64,000 bases of DNA from Streptomyces sp. AC555_RSS877 (GTDB lineage Bacteria > Actinomycetota > Actinomycetes > Streptomycetales > Streptomycetaceae): the NCBI RefSeq assembly GCF_019049245.1, contig NZ_JAGMUK010000059.1, positions 14,808 through 78,807 of the forward strand. Direction: 5' to 3'. Positions 17,188 to 24,453 of this stretch are shown piece after piece. Position 1 is the stretch's first letter; the number at the start of each line of letters is the position of its first letter. The notes below the pieces were generated by a model, which saw nothing but the letters and a program-made list of their open reading frames with translations, had not been told where the DNA came from and searched no databases. The translations under genes were made by a program, and so were the position numbers.

Positions 17188-18888
17188 TCAGAACCCCGCG
17201 GGCTCTGTGTACACCCCCCACTCGTCCCGCAGCACGCCGCAGATCTCCCCGAGGGTCGCCTCGGCCCGTACGGCGTCCAGCATCGGCCCGATCATGTTGG
17301 CGCCGTCCCGGGCGGCCGCGAGCATCGCGTCCAGGGCGGTCCGCACGCCGGCCTCGTCCCGGGAGGCCTTCCGCGTCCCCAGGACGCGCACCTGCTCCCG
17401 CTCCACCTCGTGGCTGACCCGCAGGATCTCCAGGTCGCCGGTCACCGAGCCGTGGTGGACGTTCACCCCCACGACCCGCTTGTCGCCCTTCTCCAGGGCG
17501 CGCTGGTACTGGAAGGCGGACTCGGCGATCTCGCCGGTGAACCAGCCGTCCTCGATGCCGCGCAGGATGCCGGAGGTGATCGGCCCGATGGGGTGCTGGA
17601 CGTCCGGGTGCGCCCTCAGGCCCCGCTCCCTGATCTGCTCGAAGATCTTCTCGGCGTCCGCCTCGATCCGGTCCGTCAGCTGCTCGACGTACCACGAACC
17701 GCCCAGCGGATCCGCCACGTTGGCGACGCCGGTCTCCTCCATCAGTACCTGCTGCGTGCGCAGGGCGATCTCCGCCGCCTGCTCGGAGGGGAGCGCCAGG
17801 GTCTCGTCCAGGGCGTTGGTGTGCAGCGAGTTGGTGCCGCCCAGCACGGCCGCCAGCGCCTCCACCGCCGTCCGCACCACGTTGTTGTACGGCTGCTGGG
17901 CGGTCAGCGAGACGCCGGCGGTCTGGGTGTGGAAGCGCAGCCACTGGGCCTTGTCGGTCTGCGCGCCGTACACGTCCCGCATCCAGCGCGCCCAGATCCT
18001 GCGCGCCGCGCGGAACTTGGCGATCTCCTCGAAGAAGTCGAGGTGCGCGTCGAAGAAGAAGGACAGTCCCGGTGCGAAGACGTCCACGTCGAGGCCGCGG
18101 CTGAGCCCCAGCTCCACGTACCCGAACCCGTCCGCCAGCGTGTACGCCAGTTCCTGCGCGGCCGTCGAGCCGGCCTCGCGGATGTGGTAGCCGGAGACGG
18201 ACAGCGGCTTGTAGGCGGGGATGCCGGCCGCGCAGTACTCCATCAGGTCGCCGATGAGGCGCAGGTGCGGCTCGGGCTGGAAGAGCCACTCCTTCTGGGC
18301 GATGTACTCCTTGAAGATGTCGGTCTGCAGCGTGCCGTTGAGCAGGGCCGGGTCGACGCCCTGTCGCTCGGCGGCGACGAGGTACATGCAGAAGACGGGC
18401 ACGGCGGGCCCGGAGATCGTCATGGAGGTGGTGACATCGCCCAGCGGGATGTCCTGGAACAGGACCTCCATGTCGGCGGCCGAGTCGATGGCGACACCGC
18501 AGTGGCCGACCTCGCCGAGCGAGCGCGGGTCGTCGGAGTCTCGGCCCATCAGCGTCGGCATGTCGAAGGCCACGGACAGTCCGCCGCCGCCGTTGGCGAG
18601 GATCATCTTGTAGCGCTCGTTGGTCTGCTCGGCGTTGCCGAACCCGGCGAACTGCCGGATGGTCCAGGTGCGCCCCCGGTAGCCGGTCGCGTACAGCCCG
18701 CGGGTGAAGGGGTACTCCCCCGGCCAGCCGATCCGCTCGAAGCCCTGGTAGCCGTCCCCTGGCCTCGGCCCGTACACCGGCTCGACGGGATCACCGGAGA
18801 GCGTGGTGAAGTCCGCCTCGCGCGTGCGTGAGGCGTCGTACCGGGCCTGCCAGCGTCGGCGGCCCTCTTCGATCGCGTCAGCGTCCAT
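17188..18888 (-). CDS. icmA: Isobutyryl-CoA mutase, large subunit
   Basis: 566 aa, the exact length recalled for IcmA. With the small B12-binding IcmB it interconverts isobutyryl-CoA and n-butyryl-CoA, feeding valine carbon to butyrate and methylmalonyl-CoA. The TIM-barrel substrate domain is present (FTRGLYATGYRGRTWTIRQF), with no DxHxxG cobalamin domain. Phe80 and Gln198, the residues that distinguish isobutyryl- from methylmalonyl-CoA mutase (which has Tyr at the first position), are both found. The start is ATG 18888. No icmB is in the window. A 24-bp palindrome abuts the start codon. Confidence 0.92.
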   Translation of the reverse strand: MDADAIEEGRRRWQARYDASRTREADFTTLSGDPVEPVYGPRPGDGYQGFERIGWPGEYPFTRGLYATGYRGRTWTIRQFAGFGNAEQTNERYKMILANGGGGLSVAFDMPTLMGRDSDDPRSLGEVGHCGVAIDSAADMEVLFQDIPLGDVTTSMTISGPAVPVFCMYLVAAERQGVDPALLNGTLQTDIFKEYIAQKEWLFQPEPHLRLIGDLMEYCAAGIPAYKPLSVSGYHIREAGSTAAQELAYTLADGFGYVELGLSRGLDVDVFAPGLSFFFDAHLDFFEEIAKFRAARRIWARWMRDVYGAQTDKAQWLRFHTQTAGVSLTAQQPYNNVVRTAVEALAAVLGGTNSLHTNALDETLALPSEQAAEIALRTQQVLMEETGVANVADPLGGSWYVEQLTDRIEADAEKIFEQIRERGLRAHPDVQHPIGPITSGILRGIEDGWFTGEIAESAFQYQRALEKGDKRVVGVNVHHGSVTGDLEILRVSHEVEREQVRVLGTRKASRDEAGVRTALDAMLAAARDGANMIGPMLDAVRAEATLGEICGVLRDEWGVYTEPAGF

Positions 18889-18895
18889 GCTTCGA

Positions 18896-18919
18896 ATTTA
18901 CTAGGACGTCCTAGTAAAT
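18896..18919. promoter_or_regulatory. 24-bp perfect palindrome at the icmA promoter
   Basis: The half-site ATTTACTAGGAC at 18896-18907 is followed by its exact reverse complement at 18908-18919. It ends 7 bp before the icmA ATG and contains TAGTAA placed as a -10 box for a leaderless transcript. Binding here would block icmA initiation. The nearby TetR product is the leading candidate. Confidence 0.7.
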
Positions 18920-18930
18920 GTCGACGGCAG

Positions 18931-18957
18931 ACCGCCGTACGGGTTCTGTACGGCGGT
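18931..18957 (-). terminator. Hairpin downstream of the DUF3817 gene
   Basis: ACCGCCGTAC (18931-18940) pairs with GTACGGCGGT (18948-18957) over a 7-nt loop. It lies between the end of the DUF3817 gene and the icmA operator, so it likely insulates icmA from upstream transcription. Confidence 0.6.
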
Positions 18958-18989
18958 GCGGGGCGGGGCGGGCGGTGCAGGCGATGCGG

Positions 18990-19328
18990 TTACGCCTTGG
19001 CGACCGCCGGGGAGTCCTCGGCGATCTTGCCCTCAAGCTCGTGGCTGATCTTCCGCTCCACGAAGAAGGCGGCCGTGGGGATCGTCCCGGCCAGCAGCAC
19101 CCACAGCTGCTTGGCGACCGGCCACTTCGCCTTCGAGCCGAGGTCGAACGCGAAGATCAGGTAGACGACGTACAGCCAGCCGTGCGCGATGCCCACGACG
19201 CGGGTGAAGTCGTCCGCCCCGTCCATCTTGAGCAGGTACTTGGCGATCACGCCCAGGGTCAGCAGGACCAGCAGCACACCGGTGACGTAGGCCATGACGC
19301 GGTAGCGGGTCAGCACGGACTTTTTCAT
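18990..19328 (-). CDS. DUF3817 integral membrane protein
   Basis: 112 aa with three or four hydrophobic segments: YVTGVLLVLLTLGVIAKYLL, GIAHGWLYVVYLIFAF and LWVLLAGTIPTAAFFVER. The pattern G-x-x-HG...Y-x-IFAFD and the PTAAFFVER motif match the DUF3817 family. ATG 19328 is chosen; TACGCT ends 9 bp before it and no Shine-Dalgarno is seen. A second DUF3817 gene lies at 22938-23282. Role unknown. Confidence 0.82.
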   Translation of the reverse strand: MKKSVLTRYRVMAYVTGVLLVLLTLGVIAKYLLKMDGADDFTRVVGIAHGWLYVVYLIFAFDLGSKAKWPVAKQLWVLLAGTIPTAAFFVERKISHELEGKIAEDSPAVAKA

Positions 19329-19380
19329 GCCTATGAGCGTAACCACGCACTAGGGCGGATCTTGCCCCGGGTCAGAGCCT

Positions 19381-19404
19381 GCCCGGCGGCCCATGCCGCC
19401 GGGC
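19381..19404 (-). terminator. Hairpin between the MarR and DUF3817 genes
   Basis: GCCCGGCGGC (19381-19390) pairs with GCCGCCGGGC (19395-19404) over a 4-nt loop, immediately after the stop codon of the leftward MarR gene. Confidence 0.65.
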
Positions 19405-19405
19405 C

Positions 19406-19915
19406 CTAGTCCTCGTCGAAGTCGTGGGCGTCGACCCGCAGCGGTCGCAGCATCGCGAAGATCTCCGCGCACTCCTCGGCGTCGTACACCCCGAGCCCGA
19501 AGTCCATCGCCATCAGGTCGCGGGTGGCCGCCTCGACCACCTCGCGCCCCTTGTCGGTGATGACGGCGAGCGTGCCGCGACCGTCGTTGGGGTTGGGCTT
19601 CTTGTCCACCAGGCCCGACTTCACCAGCCGGTCCACGGTGTTCGTCACGGACGTGGGATGCACCATGAGCCGCTCGCCGATCTTGGACATGGTCAGCTCG
19701 CCGGCCTTGGAGAAGGTGAGCAGGACGAGCGCCTCGTACCGCGCGAACGTCAGTCCGTACGGCTTGACCACCGCGTCGACCTCGGCGAGCAGGATCTGGT
19801 GGGCGCGCATGATCGAGGTGATCGCGGCCATCGACGGCACGTTTCCCCAGCGCCGCTTCCAGAGTTCGTCAGCGCGGGCGATGGGATCGAACGGGAGACT
19901 GAGGGGCTTCGGCAC
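19406..19915 (-). CDS. MarR-family transcriptional regulator
   Basis: 169 aa. The winged helix is recognisable: LTFARYEALVLLTFSKAGEL, SKIGERLMVHPTSVTNTVDR, LVKSGLVDKKPNPNDGRGTL. The start is GTG 19915; TAAGGT lies 8 bp upstream, consistent with a leaderless transcript. A hairpin follows its stop. The ligand and targets are not evident; adjacent candidates are the DUF3817 gene and icmA. Confidence 0.82.
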   Translation of the reverse strand: MPKPLSLPFDPIARADELWKRRWGNVPSMAAITSIMRAHQILLAEVDAVVKPYGLTFARYEALVLLTFSKAGELTMSKIGERLMVHPTSVTNTVDRLVKSGLVDKKPNPNDGRGTLAVITDKGREVVEAATRDLMAMDFGLGVYDAEECAEIFAMLRPLRVDAHDFDED

Positions 19916-20019
19916 GGCAAAGACCTTACCGGCCGGTCACATCGTGGTCAGCCCCGTCTCGCCCCTCGGTCCGCCGGGCACGGGCATCGGAGGCCTGCGC
20001 CTAGCGCTGTGTGAGGGTC

Positions 20020-20131
20020 GGGGCCGTGTCGGGGGGTGTCCGTCCTCGGAACGGCGCGGAATCGGTTACCTACCGAGGTGCCGGCGTTGACGCGCCAACC
20101 GCTGCGGGCGGACACCCCCCGACACGTCCCC
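20020..20131. repeat. Long-armed inverted repeat, 17-bp perfect core
   Basis: GTGTCGGGGGGTGTCCG (20026-20042) is exactly inverted at 20109-20125, and further pairs extend outward to about 20020 and 20131. The 66-nt interior holds a smaller CGGT/ACCG hairpin. It lies upstream of the MarR gene in sequence with no coding potential. Function unknown. Confidence 0.55.
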
Positions 20132-20159
20132 TTGCCGCCGTACGCGAGTGCCGGTACGT

Positions 20160-20386
20160 ACGTCCGCCTCTTGACCGACCGGGCCGGGTGGTGGGTGGGC
20201 ACAGGTCCGGGGGGCTGGGGGCGGAGCCCCCAGGGACGTCCGCCTCTCGACCCACCGAGACGGGCGGTGGGTGGGCACAGGACCGGGGGTCGGGGGGCGG
20301 AGCCCCCAGGGACGTCCGCCTCTCGACCGACCGAGACGGGCGGTGGGTGGGCACAGGACCGGGGGGCTGAGGGCGGAGCCCTCAGC
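20160..20386. repeat. Three 76-bp tandem repeats, each with a hairpin
   Basis: The unit recurs with exact 76-bp spacing: ACGTCCGCCTCT at 20160, 20236 and 20312; GTGGGTGGGCACAGG at 20191, 20267 and 20343. Each carries a CGGAG-loop hairpin. Copy 1 has CTGGGGG/CCCCCAG and copy 3 has CTGAGGG/CCCTCAG, a compensated base-pair change. The block follows the TetR operon on the minus strand and may terminate it. Confidence 0.75.
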
Positions 20387-20417
20387 AGGCGGTCGCTTCG
20401 GCGCCGGGGAACTGAGG

Positions 20418-21068
20418 TCAGCGGCGGCCTGTCCGGCGTAGGTGGTGCCGCACCGCCCGCTGGGCAACCGGGCCGAGGTCCTCCAACGCGGCGACCAGCA
20501 CCCCGAGCTGTTCCAGCGCGTCCAGCGCCGCGGTCGCCCCCGCCGCGTCCACCCCCTCGTACAGCTCGATGCCGACGAAGGACGCCGCGACCGCCCGTGC
20601 CAGCCCCGCAGGGTCCGCGAACTCCCCGAAGGGCGTGGTCGCGAGGACTCTCGTGAGGACCGCCTCGATCTCGGTGACCCAGAGCTCCAGGCCTGCCGCC
20701 GTTGCCGGGCCCAGCGTGGCGTGGGTCTGGGCGCCGGCCAGGAGCTGGCCGAGGAGGGCGACATGGCCCCCGGCGCGTTCCTCCTCGTGGATCCGCCGGC
20801 CGACCGCGAGGAGTTCGGAGAGGGAGGTCACCTCCGCGAAGCGGGACCGGTACCGCGACACGGTCCGCTCGGCCCCGTACCGGCAGGCCTCGGCGAGGAG
20901 TTCGTCGACGGAGCCGAAGTGGTAGAAGACCAGCGCCTGGTTGACCCCGGCCGTCGCCGCGATCGTACGGGCCGACGTCTTCGCGATGCCCTGCTCGGTG
21001 AGTGTGCGCAGCGCACCGTCCAGGAGTCTGGTCTTGGTCTCCTGGGACTTCGCCGTCTCCGGGCTCAT
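20418..21068 (-). CDS. TetR-family regulator, last gene of its operon
   Basis: 216 aa. The HTH is clear: KTRLLDGALRTLTEQGIAKT, then RTIAATAGVNQALVFYHFGS. The C-terminal domain (about 80-210) would bind an unknown ligand. ATG 21068 overlaps the stop of the upstream DUF4166-like gene by 4 bp, so it is translated with two other genes as a coupled operon. Two palindromes in the operon promoter (22521-22583) are the obvious autoregulatory sites. Confidence 0.87.
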   Translation of the reverse strand: MSPETAKSQETKTRLLDGALRTLTEQGIAKTSARTIAATAGVNQALVFYHFGSVDELLAEACRYGAERTVSRYRSRFAEVTSLSELLAVGRRIHEEERAGGHVALLGQLLAGAQTHATLGPATAAGLELWVTEIEAVLTRVLATTPFGEFADPAGLARAVAASFVGIELYEGVDAAGATAALDALEQLGVLVAALEDLGPVAQRAVRHHLRRTGRR

Positions 21069-21745
21069 GCGCGCCGCTCCTCGCGAACGGGCCGCAGGCC
21101 GGGCCGTACTCCGCAGGTGGTGATGTCGGTGTACGTCGCCTTGAAGGAGCCCTCGTACCCGAAGAGCGGGCCGAAGTAGTCGTTGACGACACGGACCCGT
21201 ATGCGGAAGCGGCCGCTCTTGTCGTCGTAGGACTCGCGGACCTCGGCCGTGGCACCGATCAGTTCGGGTACGCGTACGTCCACGACTCCCTCGCGGAACC
21301 TGTGTTCGCCGGAGCGGATGAGCAGCGAGCCGTCGGGCTCGGCGCCGAAGTGGAGGTCGCTGGCCAGGTGCTGGTGGGTGCCGAGGTAGTCGAGTATGCG
21401 GTCGCCCCGGGGGCCGAGGACCATCTGGGCGTCGAAGCGGCGAGGGCGGCCGGGCAGGTGGAAGGTGCGCACGAAGGTCACCGTCTCACGGCCGTACGTG
21501 TCCTTGTACGGCACGTTCTCGATGGTGAACGGGATGTGGCGGCCGGTCCGCGGGACCAGGATGTTGCGGGTGGCACCGAGGGCCAGGAACGGCTTCACGA
21601 AGGCCCCGCCGTGCCAGACGCGGTCCATCACGCCCCGGCCCGTGCAGGCCTCGCCGGTCGTCAGACCGACCGAGAAGCGGCGCTGCAGCTGGGGGTGGAG
21701 GCGGTCGAAGTCGGCACCCATCACAGTGCGGAAGATCGAGGTCAT
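21065..21745 (-). CDS. DUF4166-like protein
   Basis: 226 aa. SIFRTVMGADFDRLHPQLQR at the N-terminus and NDYFGPLFGYEGSFKATYTD near the C-terminus match proteins annotated DUF4166, whose function is not established. No signal peptide or membrane segment is evident. ATG 21745 overlaps the stop of the upstream gene and its own stop overlaps the tetR start, so all three are coupled. I infer a role in handling a lipid-like ligand from the SRPBCC-like partner, with low certainty. Confidence 0.72.
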   Translation of the reverse strand: MTSIFRTVMGADFDRLHPQLQRRFSVGLTTGEACTGRGVMDRVWHGGAFVKPFLALGATRNILVPRTGRHIPFTIENVPYKDTYGRETVTFVRTFHLPGRPRRFDAQMVLGPRGDRILDYLGTHQHLASDLHFGAEPDGSLLIRSGEHRFREGVVDVRVPELIGATAEVRESYDDKSGRFRIRVRVVNDYFGPLFGYEGSFKATYTDITTCGVRPGLRPVREERRA

Positions 21746-22494
21746 CGCGGGTTCTCCAGGGTGCGCAGGAGGCGGGGGACGCGGACGCTCGTGGGCGGCC
21801 GGCGCAGGCAGCGGCGGGCTGCCGGGGTGCCGGAGAGCGGCGCCTTGAACAGGGCCAGCGCGATGGCGACGGCGAGGAACAGGGGACAGACGTAGGCCAT
21901 GGACGCCGCCAGCGGGCCGAAGAGGCGCAGGAACTGTTCCAGGCCGAGGCCGGCGCAGGCGACGGTGACGACGAGGGCGCGGACCAGGAGCTCGGCCAGC
22001 CAGTTCCGCAGGGCTCGTTCCGGGGTGATGCCCCGCTCCAGCCACAGGCGGAGGCGGTCGAAGGACCAGGCCGTCGCCCAGCCCATCAGGGGGCGGAAGA
22101 CGAGGCGGTCGGCCAGTGCGCCGAAGGCTCCCCAGCGGGGGCGGTAGTCGTAGCCGGTGAGGAAGCGGACGCCGTCGCCGTCGGGGATGTAGCGCCAGTA
22201 ACCGCTGCCCTCGGCCAGGAGGGACAGGGGGTGGGCGGAGGCGAAGCGGAGGGCGGAGGTTCGGGTGCCGTTGGGGCGCTCGCGTTCGCCCGCGGAGACT
22301 CCGGTGCCTGCCACGGTGAGGCCGGGCAGGACACGGGTGGCGTACCGGAAGCGCTGGGGTTGGCCCTCCGCGCGCGGGAGGTGGTCGATCTCGGTGAAGC
22401 GCAGGTCCCAGCGCTGGTGCCGGGACGGCTCCTGTGTGCGGGTCCAGAGGTCGTCGAGGTCGGCACGGATGCGTGCCTCTATGTAGAGCCCCAT
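21742..22494 (-). CDS. SRPBCC-like/membrane protein of a TetR-controlled operon
   Basis: 250 aa. The N-terminal 150 residues (MGLYIEARIRADLDDLWTRT, YWRYIPDGDGVRFLTGYDYR) resemble polyketide-cyclase/START-type SRPBCC folds that bind hydrophobic ligands. Two hydrophobic helices follow (about 162-182 and 192-212), so the protein is probably membrane-attached. It is the first gene of the operon. No Shine-Dalgarno is obvious. Its promoter carries two TTTGAGC palindromes. Family assignment is tentative. Confidence 0.65.
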   Translation of the reverse strand: MGLYIEARIRADLDDLWTRTQEPSRHQRWDLRFTEIDHLPRAEGQPQRFRYATRVLPGLTVAGTGVSAGERERPNGTRTSALRFASAHPLSLLAEGSGYWRYIPDGDGVRFLTGYDYRPRWGAFGALADRLVFRPLMGWATAWSFDRLRLWLERGITPERALRNWLAELLVRALVVTVACAGLGLEQFLRLFGPLAASMAYVCPLFLAVAIALALFKAPLSGTPAARRCLRRPPTSVRVPRLLRTLENPR

Positions 22495-22520
22495 GTGAAT
22501 CCCCCAGGTGGGCGCAGCGT

Positions 22521-22583
22521 TTTGAGCGACTGCTCAAATATTCTGGACAGGAAGATACCCTTGTTTGAGCGATCGCTCAAACA
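22521..22583. promoter_or_regulatory. Pair of palindromic operators for the TetR operon
   Basis: Site 1 is TTTGAGC-gact-GCTCAAA (22521-22538). Site 2 is a perfect 22-bp palindrome at 22562-22583 with half-site TGTTTGAGCGA. Their centres are 43 bp apart, about four helical turns. They lie just upstream of the first gene of the operon, whose third gene encodes a TetR regulator. Confidence 0.8.
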
Positions 22584-22597
22584 CTGGGCGCAAGAAA

Positions 22598-22621
22598 ACC
22601 CCGGCCCGTGTGGGCCGGGGT
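22598..22621 (-). terminator. Rho-independent terminator with U-tract
   Basis: CCCCGGCCC (22599-22607) pairs with GGGCCGGGG (22612-22620) over a GTGT loop. On the minus strand the stem is followed by TTTTCTT, a textbook intrinsic terminator for the thiamine-binding/DUF3817 operon. Confidence 0.9.
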
Positions 22622-22647
22622 CCATCCCGGGTTCTCCTGCTGCGGCG

Positions 22648-22941
22648 CTACTCGGCGAGATGCCGCTCCACCGTCTCCACCTTGGAGGTGAGTCCGTCCG
22701 TCACTCCGGGACGGATGTCCGCCTTGAGGACCAGGGAGACGCGTGGTGCGCGCTGCTCGACCGCGGCGACCGCCCGCTTGACGACGTCCATGACCTCGTC
22801 CCACTCGCCCTCGATCGACGTGAACATCGCGTCGGTGCGGTGGGGCAGGCCCGATGCGCGTACGACCCTGACGGCGTCGGCGACGTACTCCCCCACGTCC
22901 TCGCCGACGCCCAGCGGCGTCACGGAGAAGGCGACGATCAT
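22648..22941 (-). CDS. MTH1187/YkoF-type thiamine-binding protein (DUF77)
   Basis: 97 aa single-domain protein: MIVAFSVTPLGVGEDVGEYV at the N-terminus, then the conserved TDAMFTSIEGEWDEVMDVVK and SLVLKADIRPG. Family members bind thiamine or its pyrimidine moiety, though their physiological role is unclear. ATG 22941 overlaps the stop of the DUF3817 gene (ATGA), so it is coupled, and an intrinsic terminator follows it. Confidence 0.85.
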   Translation of the reverse strand: MIVAFSVTPLGVGEDVGEYVADAVRVVRASGLPHRTDAMFTSIEGEWDEVMDVVKRAVAAVEQRAPRVSLVLKADIRPGVTDGLTSKVETVERHLAE

Positions 22942-23282
22942 GCCTTCACGGCCTTTTCCTGACGGGCGCGGGAGGCGATGACCGCGTCCTCGGTCTCGCG
23001 CCTGAGCCTGCGCTCGGCGAAGAAGCCGCCGGTGGGCAGCACGGAGAGGACGAAGTAGAGGGCGGCGGTCTTCAGAGGCCACTTCGTACGGTTCCAGGCG
23101 TCGGCCCAGAAGATCACGTACAGGATGAAGAGGACGCCGTGGATCATCCCCATCACGGGGACCGCGTTGAAGTCCGTGGTCCGCTTCAGCACCGAGCAGA
23201 CGAGGAGAAGGAGGAAGGAGATCGCCTCGGGGGCCGAGACCAGGCGGAGGCGTCGGAGGGCGGTGGCGGTCTTGATGTCCAC
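22938..23282 (-). CDS. DUF3817 integral membrane protein, second copy
   Basis: 114 aa with segments ISFLLLLVCSVL, GMIHGVLFILYVIFWADAW and ALYFVLSVLPTGGFFAERRL. It is a paralogue of the protein at 18990-19328. The start is GTG 23282, with GAAGG upstream. Coupling to the thiamine-binding protein suggests a shared role, possibly in uptake, but this is inference. Confidence 0.83.
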   Translation of the reverse strand: MDIKTATALRRLRLVSAPEAISFLLLLVCSVLKRTTDFNAVPVMGMIHGVLFILYVIFWADAWNRTKWPLKTAALYFVLSVLPTGGFFAERRLRRETEDAVIASRARQEKAVKA

Positions 23283-23313
23283 GGGTCACCTTCGGTGGGA
23301 GAGACGTCGGACG

Positions 23314-23335
23314 GTTTGTGAATCCGGGCACAAAC
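23314..23335. promoter_or_regulatory. Inverted repeat upstream of the DUF3817/thiamine-binding operon
   Basis: GTTTGTG (23314-23320) and CACAAAC (23329-23335) are perfect arms 8 bp apart, located 32 bp upstream of the GTG at 23282. It is a possible operator; no riboswitch-like sequence was recognised. Confidence 0.4.
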
Positions 23336-23415
23336 GATTTCGCCCCATTGTGGCAAACGGCTGGGCGGCGGGCGGGCGGGGGGTGGAAGCCGGTGGCGGC
23401 AACCGGGGAGCGCGT

Positions 23416-23733
23416 ATGCAGTTCGTCTTCTTCATGACCGTTCCGGGGCTGGTGGTGCTGCTCACCGTCCTGGCCTTCGTCGAACAGGTGCTGATGCGCG
23501 CCGGGCGGGCCGGTGTGCTGCCCTGGCGGAACAGCGGGCGGCAGGGGCAGATCTCCGCGACCGGGTTCGAGCAGCTGCACGCCGCCTTCTCACCGGGCAA
23601 GCAGAACGAGCTGAAGGAACGGCAGAGCGCCTTGGTGATGCGGGACGACGAGGAGGACGGGGACCCGCCGTGGTCCACGGTCGACCTGACCACCGGGAAG
23701 GCCCTCATCCGGCTGCCCGAGGCCGGCGGCTGA
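23416..23733 (+). CDS. Small membrane-anchored protein (DUF6191-like)
   Basis: 105 aa. One N-terminal hydrophobic helix (FFMTVPGLVVLLTVLAFVEQ) is followed by a soluble basic then acidic region, including SATGFEQLHAAFSPGKQNEL, a pattern I associate with the DUF6191 family. The start is ATG 23416 after GGGGAG. Its function is unknown and it seems to be transcribed alone ahead of the AIM24 genes. Confidence 0.68.
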   Translation: MQFVFFMTVPGLVVLLTVLAFVEQVLMRAGRAGVLPWRNSGRQGQISATGFEQLHAAFSPGKQNELKERQSALVMRDDEEDGDPPWSTVDLTTGKALIRLPEAGG

Positions 23734-23778
23734 CCCCTCAGGGGTGCAGTCAGGGTCGTACTCCACCTCCAGGCTCTG

Positions 23779-23806
23779 TTGGCGAAGGCTCCCGGGGGGC
23801 TACCTT
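23779..23806 (+). promoter_or_regulatory. Promoter of the AIM24 gene triplet
   Basis: TTGGCG (23779-23784), a 16-bp spacer and TACCTT (23801-23806) place the start point at or next to the GTG at 23814. The first AIM24 message would therefore be leaderless. Confidence 0.55.
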
Positions 23807-23813
23807 TCGCAGC

Positions 23814-24452
23814 GTGGCGATGTTCCGACTTCAAGGCAGCAAGGTGCTGGCCGTCGACATGACCGGGGACGCCGTGAAGGCGAAGAACGGCTCGATGGTC
23901 GCGTACGACGGGCAGATGGACTTCAAGAAGCTCAGCGGCGGCGGTGAGGGCATCCGGGGGATGGTGACCCGGCGGATCACCGGCGAGCAGATGACACTGA
24001 TGGAGGTGAAGGGGCACGGGACGTGCTGGTTCGCGGACCGGGCCTCGGAGATCAACCTCGTCGCCCTCCAGGGGGACAAGCTGTACGTGGAGTCGAGCAA
24101 CCTGCTCGCGACCGATTCGGGGTTGCGGACCGGCACGTCGTTCACGGGCACGCGCGGGGCCTCGCAGGGCAACGGACTGTTCACGACGACGCTCGAGGGC
24201 CACGGACAGGCCGCGATCATGTCGGACGGGCCGGCGGTCGTGCTGCGGGTCAGCGCCCAGTACCCGCTGACGGTCGACCCGGGCGCGTACATCGCCCACC
24301 AGGGGAACCTGCGGCAGTCCTTCCAGTCCGGTGTGACCTTCCGCACGCTCATGGGCGAGGGCGGCGGCGAGGCCTTCCAGATCCGCTTCGAGGGCGACGG
24401 CCTGGTCTACGTCCAGCCGAGCGAGCGGAACACGATCGCGGGGGATGTGTGA
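23814..24452 (+). CDS. AIM24-family protein 1
   Basis: 212 aa from GTG 23814 (ATG 23820 possible). All-beta protein related to AIM24/TerD-like biogenesis proteins: GSMVAYDGQMDFKKLSGGGE, GHGTCWFADRASEINLVALQ, LLATDSGLRTGTSFTGTRGA, PLTVDPGAYIAHQGNL, ending DGLVYVQPSE. The family is widespread but biochemically undefined in bacteria. It heads a run of three tandem paralogues with almost no spacing, suggesting a hetero-oligomer. Confidence 0.82.
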   Translation: MAMFRLQGSKVLAVDMTGDAVKAKNGSMVAYDGQMDFKKLSGGGEGIRGMVTRRITGEQMTLMEVKGHGTCWFADRASEINLVALQGDKLYVESSNLLATDSGLRTGTSFTGTRGASQGNGLFTTTLEGHGQAAIMSDGPAVVLRVSAQYPLTVDPGAYIAHQGNLRQSFQSGVTFRTLMGEGGGEAFQIRFEGDGLVYVQPSERNTIAGDV

Positions 24453-24453
24453 C

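Noticed and set aside
17188..18888. Methylmalonyl-CoA mutase
   Set aside because: The chain ends at 566 aa without a cobalamin-binding domain, and Phe80 and Gln198 are the isobutyryl-CoA mutase residues.
20160..20386. CRISPR array
   Set aside because: The repeats are contiguous 76-bp units without unique spacers and no cas genes are nearby.
23283..23415. TPP riboswitch upstream of the thiamine-binding operon
   Set aside because: No CUGAGA or ACCUGAUCUGG-type core was found; only a 7-bp inverted repeat.
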